Below, piece by piece: positions 1 through 4,596 of a stretch of DNA of 5,039 nucleotides. The stretch comes from Anaerolineaceae bacterium (lineage in GTDB: Bacteria > Chloroflexota > Anaerolineae > Anaerolineales > Anaerolineaceae). Position 1 is the stretch's first letter. Every line of letters begins with the position of its first letter. A program made the position numbers and the translations under genes. The stretch covers positions 12,853 through 17,891 of the forward strand of contig PMIV01000243.1 in assembly GCA_003158355.1 (NCBI GenBank), read 5' to 3'. The notes beneath the pieces are model-generated. The model made no database searches. It was not told the origin of the DNA and saw nothing but the letters and a program-made list of their open reading frames with translations.

Positions 1-269
1 GGACGGCATTTGACCACGTTGCAGATGAAGACCTTCTCGCGGTTCAGCCCGGCAATTTCGAGCAGTTCATCCAAGAATTTGCCTGCCTGACCCACGAAGG
101 GGCGACCCTGTTCATTTTCATAAAAGCCCGGGCCTTCACCGATGAACATGATCTCGGCATTGGCCGGTCCTTCACCGGGGACGGAATTCTTGCGCGAAAA
201 ATGCAGTGCGCATTTCTCACAACCAGTTACCTGAGCAGCAATCTCATCTAAGGTTTCTTTGGTATTCAT
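1..269 (-). CDS. udg: Uracil-DNA glycosylase, type 4 (Fe-S) family, N-terminal part (runs off window)
   Basis: Removes uracil from DNA, starting base excision repair of deaminated cytosine. The visible part is 89 codons plus two bases (CC, so proline 90). The start is the ATG at 269-267, preceded by AAGGA at 283-279 with a 9-nt spacer. Visible signatures are C17-E-K-C20, the uracil-pocket motif GEGPG at residues 44-48 followed by GRPFVGQAGK (55-64), and NVVKCRP at 84-90. C17, C20 and C88 fit three of the four cysteines that bind the 4Fe-4S cluster in type 4 enzymes; the fourth and the C-terminal HP(S/A) motif lie beyond the window edge. It follows rimI on the same strand after a 42-nt gap and is probably the last visible gene of the tsaE operon. 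A type 5 enzyme is less likely given the motif spacing. Truncation is due to the window, not a mutation. Confidence 0.9.
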   Translation of the reverse strand, partial: MNTKETLDEIAAQVTGCEKCALHFSRKNSVPGEGPANAEIMFIGEGPGFYENEQGRPFVGQAGKFLDELLEIAGLNREKVFICNVVKCR

Positions 270-311
270 GGTCAAACGTCCTTTGTGGATGTTCTAAACC
301 TTTATTTTACC

Positions 312-821
312 TTACACAAGCGATTTCAAGAGGTCTGGTTTGATGGTTTGTAAACTCATCAAAATGGCGTCTTCGTGGTTATCTTGATAGTAGCGTAAGC
401 GCACGCCGTCTTCAGCATAACCCAGTTTTTGGTATAACCCTCTGGCAGCCAAATTTCCGCGGCGTACTTCAAGGTAGGATTTTAACGCGCCCTCTTGAGC
501 TCCAGAGCAAAGGCTGTGAACCATCAATTTAAGGGCGATCCTGTGCTGGCGGTAGGCGGGGTCGGTGGCCAGGGTGGCGATATGCAGTTCATCCACAATC
601 AGCCAGGTGACGATCATGCCTACAATAGGGCTGGCGCCGCCCGCTGGCTGCATTTCAGCGACCCAGGCGCGCGAGGCTTCATTATTTGTTAATTCAAAGA
701 TAAAAGAATTCCTGGGCCAGGGCAGAGAGAAGGAAATGTGGTCGATCTGGACGACCCGGTCGATGTCGAGCAATTCCATCTTGCGGATGGAGACCTGACA
801 AATCTCTTGGTCGCAGCTCAA
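312..821 (-). CDS. rimI: RimI-like GNAT N-acetyltransferase
   Basis: Predicted acetyl-CoA-dependent N-acetyltransferase of the RimI branch, which acetylates the N-terminal alanine of ribosomal protein S18 and possibly other proteins. It has 169 residues, near the family length of about 150. Diagnostic pieces in order: beta-1 VSIRKMELLDID (10-21), PWPRNSF (34-40), motif A with ATLATDPAYR (82-91), then LEVRRGNLAARGLYQKLGY (117-135). E118 and Y130 match the catalytic Glu and Tyr of RimI (E103 and Y115 in Salmonella), with the same 12-residue spacing. The start is TTG at 821-819, overlapping the tsaB stop as TTGA, with AGAGG at 836-832 (10-nt spacer). The first ATG, at residue 15, would cut off beta-1, so TTG is preferred. 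Odd: the acetyl-CoA loop reads R-Q-H-R-I-A, with Arg94 where the family has a conserved Gly. The tsaB-rimI linkage is common in bacteria. Confidence 0.9.
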   Translation of the reverse strand: MSCDQEICQVSIRKMELLDIDRVVQIDHISFSLPWPRNSFIFELTNNEASRAWVAEMQPAGGASPIVGMIVTWLIVDELHIATLATDPAYRQHRIALKLMVHSLCSGAQEGALKSYLEVRRGNLAARGLYQKLGYAEDGVRLRYYQDNHEDAILMSLQTIKPDLLKSLV

Positions 822-1486
822 TCGGGGATGGCCTCTGCCACATGCAGATAGATCGGCGCCAGTGAGATGGGTTCATCCTGCTCGCCGGCTTTGAAGCGGT
901 TCCAGGCCAGTTCAGCCAGCATGCCGGGATGGCGCACACACTGCGCCGGGGAAGCGATGATCGCGTTCTTCCATTTTCGCCCCAGAGTTTGGCGTTCTTC
1001 GGCATCAAACTCGCCGCAGATGATAGTCGGCTGCGAGATCATAGCGGAGAGGTCCTCGGCCGTCATAATGACCGGTTCTTCGTAGGAACGCCAGTGGTTC
1101 TCTTCATTATGGTACCAGGCCACGGCCAGACGTCCGCGCCCGGCGGGGAGAACGGCTGCCAACAGGGCGTCTTGCAGAGGCTGTGAGGCAACCAAAAAAG
1201 CAAAGGTGGGGATTCCCAGCAAGGGAATCTTAAGTGATAGTGCCAATCCTTTGGTATAAGCCAGACCGATGCGCAGACTGGTGAAGGAACCGGGACCAAG
1301 CGCGCAAGCCAGGACTTTCAGTTCTGCAGGTTTGACGTTGCAGCGTGACATGAGATCATCCACAGCAGGCGCGAGCTCGACGGTGTGGTGAGTTTTGGTT
1401 TGCCAGTGCATCTCACCAAGAACTTGAGCGCCGTCATAAAGCGCTAAACCCATTGTCTGCGTGGAGGTATCGACAGCTAAAAGCAT
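818..1486 (-). CDS. tsaB: tRNA N6-threonylcarbamoyladenosine (t6A) biosynthesis protein TsaB
   Basis: Catalytically inactive ASKHA-fold partner that binds TsaD and supports, with TsaE, transfer of the threonylcarbamoyl group to A37 of ANN-decoding tRNAs in the cytoplasm. The 222-residue product has the family length. It opens with the actin-like first strand MLLAVDTSTQTMGLALYDG (1-19), carries HHTVELAP (33-40), and has the hallmark LGPGSFTSLRIG (63-74). The second half is less conserved, as usual for TsaB, and lacks the metal-binding HxxxH expected of TsaD, which separates the paralogues. The ATG at 1486-1484 is 2 nt after the tsaE stop and has GGAGG six bases upstream inside the tsaE end, so translation is probably coupled. 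Its TGA shares bases with the rimI start. TsaD is not in this window. Confidence 0.95.
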   Translation of the reverse strand: MLLAVDTSTQTMGLALYDGAQVLGEMHWQTKTHHTVELAPAVDDLMSRCNVKPAELKVLACALGPGSFTSLRIGLAYTKGLALSLKIPLLGIPTFAFLVASQPLQDALLAAVLPAGRGRLAVAWYHNEENHWRSYEEPVIMTAEDLSAMISQPTIICGEFDAEERQTLGRKWKNAIIASPAQCVRHPGMLAELAWNRFKAGEQDEPISLAPIYLHVAEAIPD

Positions 1487-1488
1487 GA

Positions 1489-1983
1489 TTATCCTCCGAA
1501 GGCCAATTTTTTAAATTCCTTGGCCAGTTCTTCAGCCCGTTTACCAATAGGGGTAAATTTCATACTGCGTTGTTCATCGGCCACCCAGGCCATATCCACA
1601 TGAAGACAGTCTTTTGGCAGGGCAGCCTGGATGCGTTCGGCCCATTCCACCAGCAGGGCTCCGCCTGCCAGCATTTCCTCGATGTCGAGATCTTCGGCTT
1701 CGAGGGCGTTCTGCATGCGGTAGGCATCCATGTGGTGCAGCAGGCTGCCGTCCGGCCGGCGGTAAACGTTGACCAGCACAAAGGTTGGGCTGGAAACGGC
1801 ATCGGTGGAACCCCAGCCCTGGGCAATGCCCTGAACCAGGGTGGTCTTCCCGGCTCCCAGATCGCCTGAAAGCGCCAAAACGTCGCCGGGAGCGAGCAAT
1901 GATCCCAGGCGCTGACCCAAACGCCGGGTTTGCTCCGGCGCGCGGCTAATAAATTCTAATCCAGAACCAGAATAGGTTGGCAT
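1489..1983 (-). CDS. tsaE: tRNA t6A biosynthesis ATPase TsaE
   Basis: P-loop ATPase that drives the TsaB-TsaD complex through the t6A cycle. The 164 residues match the family length. Visible motifs: Walker A GDLGAGKTT (40-48) with K46 and T47; SSPTF (64-68), the switch-like segment; HHMDAYR (83-89) with D86, the Walker-B-like motif; and LLVEWAER (110-117), the conserved glutamate-tryptophan segment. The C-terminus is lysine- and glutamate-rich. The start is ATG at 1983-1981. There is no Shine-Dalgarno before it; a TATAAT lies only 9 nt upstream, suggesting the gene is read from a leaderless transcript. The GGAGG serving tsaB is coded in its last codons (Phe-Gly-Gly-stop). It is the first gene of the tsaE-tsaB-rimI(-udg) transcription unit. 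Confidence 0.96.
   Translation of the reverse strand: MPTYSGSGLEFISRAPEQTRRLGQRLGSLLAPGDVLALSGDLGAGKTTLVQGIAQGWGSTDAVSSPTFVLVNVYRRPDGSLLHHMDAYRMQNALEAEDLDIEEMLAGGALLVEWAERIQAALPKDCLHVDMAWVADEQRSMKFTPIGKRAEELAKEFKKLAFGG
1493..1497 (-). promoter_or_regulatory. Ribosome binding site of tsaB inside the tsaE end
   Basis: GGAGG on the minus strand, 6 nt before the tsaB ATG. It lies within the last Gly-Gly codons of tsaE, so ribosomes finishing tsaE deliver themselves to the tsaB start. This fixes the tsaB start. Confidence 0.85.
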
Positions 1984-1992
1984 ATGCAGGGA

Positions 1993-2021
1993 ATTATACG
2001 GCAGAGGTACAGCGCGGGCAA
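1993..2021 (-). promoter_or_regulatory. Sigma70-type promoter of tsaE-tsaB-rimI(-udg), leaderless
   Basis: On the minus strand, TTGCCC (2021-2016) is followed by a 17-nt spacer and a perfect TATAAT (1998-1993). The -35 box matches TTGACA in 4 of 6 bases. The last T of the -10 is 9 nt before the tsaE ATG, so transcription would start at about 1986-1983, giving a 5' UTR of 0-3 nt. No Shine-Dalgarno is present. The promoter fits in the 51-nt gap after the glycosyltransferase gene, so the t6A genes can be expressed apart from it, although read-through from upstream is also possible. Confidence 0.75.
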
Positions 2022-2034
2022 GGACGCAGTGTGC

Positions 2035-3168
2035 TCAACTCACCAGTTTCATTAAATTGCGTGCGATCTGCCTGGCGGCATCGGGCCGAGCCACGGATTT
2101 GCTGGCTTCGGTGGTCTCTGCCAGACGATCCGGATGGTTGATCCAGTTTTTGATGACCGAAACAACCATGGCGGGTTCGGGCGCCCAGGTGCCGGCTCCT
2201 TCGCCGATGACGTATAGGACGTTGCCTTCTTCCTGACCGGGCAGACGATTATACAGAATAATGGGCAGACCGGCGATAAACGCCTCGCTGATCGTGCCCG
2301 GCCCGGCTTTGGTGATGAGCACATCCGCGGCGCGCATCAGATCGGGCATATTCTTTACAAAGCCGTAGATCATATGAGGGATGTGCCATTCGCGTTCTTC
2401 CAGTTGTTCTTGCAGGCGCTGATTTCGCCCGGCGATCACGATCAATGAAACCGGCAGTCCCGAAGCATCGATGGCGGCAGCCGTGGCTGCCAAAGGGCCC
2501 ATGCCTTCTCCCCCGCCGACCAGCAGCAGGGTGAGCTGAGTTTGAGCCTCAGGCCAAGCCATTTGCTTGCGTAGTTCCTCTTTGGAGATGGATTCTTTGC
2601 TGAATTTATCATCCACCGGCAAACCGCAAACCTTCATGATGTCTGCTGGAACCCCCAATTCCAGACCGCGCTGGCGGGCGATCTCCGTGGGCAGCAAGAT
2701 CAAGTCAGCTTTTTTATCGAACCACAGAGTATGGGTGGATACCATATCGGTGACAACAGTGGCGAATGGAATATGGCGGCGGTGGACCACCTGGCGCACG
2801 TAGGAGTTCATCAGTGGATGAACGCTGACCACCAGATCAGCCGGGTGCTCGTTCAGCATCTTTCGGCAGGCAAGATTCAAGTAAGGGGAAGCAGCCAGCG
2901 TGGCCCAATCGACCTGGCGCTGCCCATCACTGAGGTGATAACTCATTCCCCATAAGCGCGTATTTTTAGATACGATCGGATAGATCTCCGGGGCAAACTT
3001 AAGCGGCGGCGGCGCGTATTCCTTGAAAAAATCCACCTTCTCGGCTTCGAATTGACCGGGAAATTCCAACCCCAGGGCTTCGATGATGGCTTCCACCGCG
3101 CTGCGGTGTCCGCCGCCGGTATCTGAATAAAGAAAAAGCAAACGAGGGGGGTTATTCGTTAGGTTCAT
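2035..3168 (-). CDS. MGDG synthase-type glycosyltransferase (GT28 family, UgtP/MGD1-like)
   Basis: Predicted GT-B glycosyltransferase of the group containing plant MGDG synthase and Bacillus UgtP, which move a sugar from a UDP-sugar to diacylglycerol at the cytoplasmic membrane face. The 377 residues fit the family. N-terminal MGDG_synth-type domain: SDTGGGH (15-21, acceptor loop), SVHPLM (115-120), [13 protein letters not shown] (138-150). C-terminal GT28 domain: GLPVDDKF (182-189), [11 protein letters not shown] (215-225), [10 protein letters not shown] (269-278), [10 protein letters not shown] (287-296), then PGQEEGN (310-316), the nucleotide-sugar pocket. No signal peptide or clear transmembrane helix, consistent with a peripheral membrane enzyme. 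The start ATG at 3168-3166 has GGAG at 3181-3178 (9-nt spacer), inside the end of the DUF951 gene, which it overlaps by 17 nt. The sugar and acceptor cannot be read from sequence. MurG is less likely because of the SDTGGGH and PGQEEGN signatures. Confidence 0.9.
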   Translation of the reverse strand: MNLTNNPPRLLFLYSDTGGGHRSAVEAIIEALGLEFPGQFEAEKVDFFKEYAPPPLKFAPEIYPIVSKNTRLWGMSYHLSDGQRQVDWATLAASPYLNLACRKMLNEHPADLVVSVHPLMNSYVRQVVHRRHIPFATVVTDMVSTHTLWFDKKADLILLPTEIARQRGLELGVPADIMKVCGLPVDDKFSKESISKEELRKQMAWPEAQTQLTLLLVGGGEGMGPLAATAAAIDASGLPVSLIVIAGRNQRLQEQLEEREWHIPHMIYGFVKNMPDLMRAADVLITKAGPGTISEAFIAGLPIILYNRLPGQEEGNVLYVIGEGAGTWAPEPAMVVSVIKNWINHPDRLAETTEASKSVARPDAARQIARNLMKLVS

Positions 3169-3361
3169 TTTGAGGTTCTCCGGGGTGAATGGTCTTGATT
3201 CGATGGGCTAATTCTCGGCGTGAGAGTAAAACGCGGTGACCGCAGCCGAGACATACCAGACCAATATCAGCTCCCAACCGCACGATCTTCCATTCGTAGC
3301 TGCCGCAAGGGTGCGGCTTGCGTAACTTTACGATATCGTTCAATTGAATGTCTGGCAGCAT
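3152..3361 (-). CDS. DUF951 family small Cys-rich protein
   Basis: A 69-residue protein of the DUF951 family; the biochemical role is unknown. The conserved core is KPHPCGS (15-21), then [24 protein letters not shown] (23-46). C19, C37 and C40, with H17 or H42 nearby, could form a zinc site (inference). The N-terminal [13 protein letters not shown] resembles a small beta-barrel nucleic-acid-binding fold, which is a suggestion only. The acidic tail EPQNEPNE is coded in the stretch that overlaps the glycosyltransferase start by 17 nt. The ATG at 3361-3359 has no Shine-Dalgarno and lies 7 nt after a TATAAT, so a leaderless mRNA is likely. It is the first gene of the minus-strand operon and the last one before the AT-rich divergent spacer. 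Confidence 0.88.
   Translation of the reverse strand: MLPDIQLNDIVKLRKPHPCGSYEWKIVRLGADIGLVCLGCGHRVLLSRRELAHRIKTIHPGEPQNEPNE
3178..3181 (-). promoter_or_regulatory. Ribosome binding site of the glycosyltransferase gene
   Basis: GGAG on the minus strand, 9 nt before the ATG at 3168, inside the coding sequence of the DUF951 gene. It supports this start and translational coupling across the 17-nt overlap. Confidence 0.6.
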
Positions 3362-3368
3362 GAAGAGA

Positions 3369-3374
3369 ATTATA
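3369..3374 (-). promoter_or_regulatory. -10 box of the DUF951-glycosyltransferase operon, leaderless
   Basis: A perfect TATAAT (3374-3369 on the minus strand) ends 7 nt before the DUF951 ATG. Transcription would start at about 3362-3361, on or next to the A of the ATG, and no Shine-Dalgarno exists. No good -35 is seen at 16-19 nt spacing (the candidate hexamers, such as TTATTT, match poorly), so this promoter may be weak or depend on an activator. The layout copies the tsaE promoter, including the shared TATAATTC. Confidence 0.6.
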
Positions 3375-3405
3375 TACCATGTTAGTTTACAAATAATTGT
3401 GTGGG

Positions 3406-3462
3406 AATAAATTGATATACAATATAAATGTAGCTGAAATTTTAAGGTAATGTCAATTTATT
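3406..3462. repeat. 13-bp imperfect inverted repeat in the divergent spacer
   Basis: The left arm at 3406-3418 (AATAAATTGATAT) and the right arm at 3450-3462 (ATGTCAATTTATT) are reverse complements at 12 of 13 positions, with a perfect 10-bp outer block and a 31-nt centre. It lies just upstream of the tentative sir2 promoter. It could be a pair of operator half-sites or a cruciform/hairpin, but the region is so AT-rich that chance is not excluded. Confidence 0.5.
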
Positions 3463-3466
3463 TAAC

Positions 3467-3497
3467 TTGATTTTTTTCCTTTACTCAAATTTATAGT
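3467..3497 (+). promoter_or_regulatory. Tentative promoter of the sir2-herA operon
   Basis: TTGATT (3467-3472) and TATAGT (3492-3497, 5 of 6 matches) are 19 nt apart, which is wide for sigma70. An alternative -10 is GATAAT at 3499-3504, for which no good -35 is seen. In this AT-rich spacer such matches arise easily, so the call is weak. Start of transcription would be near 3504, giving a leader of about 25 nt that includes the Shine-Dalgarno. Confidence 0.35.
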
Positions 3498-3518
3498 TGA
3501 TAATACTCAATAATTACT

Positions 3519-3524
3519 AAGGGG
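3519..3524 (+). promoter_or_regulatory. Ribosome binding site of sir2
   Basis: AAGGGG followed by 5 nt and the ATG at 3530. It supports that start over later in-frame ATGs. Unlike the two first genes of the minus-strand units, this operon begins with a Shine-Dalgarno leader. Confidence 0.7.
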
Positions 3525-3529
3525 AATTA

Positions 3530-4588
3530 ATGACTAATCCTGATAAAATAGTTTCTGAAAAAGAAATTTCTTTTGAGGATATTGCAAAATGTGCCCAACA
3601 TTTCCTGGCAGAACGCCCAGTTGTTGTACTTGGCTCTGGCGCTACTGTTCCTCATGGGTTACCAACAATGTCAGAACTTAGTGCTAGGCTTTTTGAAGCT
3701 ATTACAGAAAATCCTCCTGGATGGAGAGAATTTTCTGCTTCGATTAAAAAAACCAATGACTTAGAAAAAACAATGAGCACAATATCTTTACCAGAAGCGA
3801 CTGTTGAATTATTAGTTGCAGCAACTTGGAAAATTATTTCTTCAAAGGATTTAGAATTTTATGAGAAACTAATAAAAGAACATATCGAGTTTCCTCTGGC
3901 GAATCTATTTAAATACCTTCTAAGGACGGCAGATTCACGTATCCAAGTTGTGACTACCAATTATGACCGTCTGGCAGAATACGCAGCAAACTATATAGGT
4001 GCATATGTTTCAACTGGAATAACCACTGGATGGCTTCAGAGATTTAATCCAGCGTCTGTGAACGCAGAACAAACACCTAAACTCGGATATGAAGGGCAAG
4101 TATCATTGTTTAAAGTCCATGGGTCTCTCGATTGGTTTCGTGATGTAAATGAAAATATTATTGGAGTACCTTTGGCGAAAGAGGTACCAAATAACATGCA
4201 TCCTATGGTAGTGACACCTGGGACTTTAAAGTACCGTGAAGTTCACAAAGACCCGTTTCGCACTGTTATGTCAGCCTCAGATTCAGTGTTGCGAAAGGCA
4301 AGTTGTTTTGTTTGTATTGGTTATGGGTTTAATGATGAACATGTTCAGCCAATTCTCATCAACCGGGTTAAAAAAGACGGCATCCCCATTGTTCTAATAA
4401 CAAAGCAACTTTCAGAATCGACACGTAGCTCATTTTTACAAGATCCACCTAAAAAATTTATTTTTTTTGAAGAAACAAAAGGAGGTACTATGGTATATAT
4501 TCCAGAAAAACCAGAAGGAATAAATCTCAAAGGCGCATCATTGTGGAAGTTAGAAGATTTTATGAAATTAATTACTGGCGGGGAATGA
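3530..4588 (+). CDS. sir2: SIR2-family NAD-binding protein of a SIR2-HerA defence pair
   Basis: SIR2-like Rossmann protein; in characterised SIR2-HerA systems this subunit hydrolyses NAD+ during phage infection in complex with HerA. Complete at 352 residues, somewhat shorter than characterised homologues of about 380-415. Motifs: nucleotide loop VVLGSGATVPHGLP (32-45), an alpha-helical insertion (about 60-135), VTTNYDRL (141-148) with N144 and D146 matching the sirtuin (T/Q)N-D motif, KVHGSLDW (195-202) with H197 as the catalytic histidine, and IGYGFNDEH (263-271), the late Rossmann loop typical of SIR2_2-type defence proteins. Both expected catalytic residues (Asn, His) are kept, so NADase activity is plausible. 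No zinc-ribbon cysteines, unlike deacetylase sirtuins, and no signal peptide or membrane segment. AAGGGG at 3519-3524 supports the ATG at 3530. The herA start is 8 nt after its stop. Base composition is much more AT-rich than the left genes, and the gene contains A7 and T8 runs. Confidence 0.9.
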   Translation: MTNPDKIVSEKEISFEDIAKCAQHFLAERPVVVLGSGATVPHGLPTMSELSARLFEAITENPPGWREFSASIKKTNDLEKTMSTISLPEATVELLVAATWKIISSKDLEFYEKLIKEHIEFPLANLFKYLLRTADSRIQVVTTNYDRLAEYAANYIGAYVSTGITTGWLQRFNPASVNAEQTPKLGYEGQVSLFKVHGSLDWFRDVNENIIGVPLAKEVPNNMHPMVVTPGTLKYREVHKDPFRTVMSASDSVLRKASCFVCIGYGFNDEHVQPILINRVKKDGIPIVLITKQLSESTRSSFLQDPPKKFIFFEETKGGTMVYIPEKPEGINLKGASLWKLEDFMKLITGGE

Positions 4589-4590
4589 GG
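4587..4590 (+). promoter_or_regulatory. Ribosome binding site of herA overlapping the sir2 stop
   Basis: GAGG within TGAGGT, 6 nt before the herA ATG; its GA belongs to the sir2 TGA stop. This arrangement ties herA translation to sir2, which would help keep the two complex partners in proportion. Confidence 0.75.
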
Positions 4591-4596
4591 TAAAAA

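Noticed and set aside
270..332. Possible promoter before udg (TTGAAA ... TAAAAT on the minus strand)
   Set aside because: The boxes are only 14 nt apart and other pairings match poorly; udg has a Shine-Dalgarno and a short gap after rimI, which fits co-transcription.
777..779. ATG at residue 15 as the rimI start
   Set aside because: It would remove most of the first beta-strand of the GNAT fold and has no good ribosome site; the TTG at 821 has AGAGG and the coupled TTGA overlap.
694..1008. Open frame of 104 codons on the minus strand overlapping tsaB and rimI
   Set aside because: It spans the tsaB-rimI junction in another frame; both real genes have full family motifs there. The Pro/Arg/Trp-rich composition is typical of GC-rich shadow frames.
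3412..3440. TTGATA-N17-TGAAAT as an additional plus-strand promoter
   Set aside because: The -10 matches only 4 of 6 bases, the distance to sir2 is about 90 nt, and such matches are expected by chance in this AT-rich spacer.
3453..3477. Possible plus-strand terminator: TCAA ... TTGA arms followed by seven T
   Set aside because: The stem is only 4-5 weak pairs and no plus-strand gene ends upstream, so there is nothing for it to terminate.
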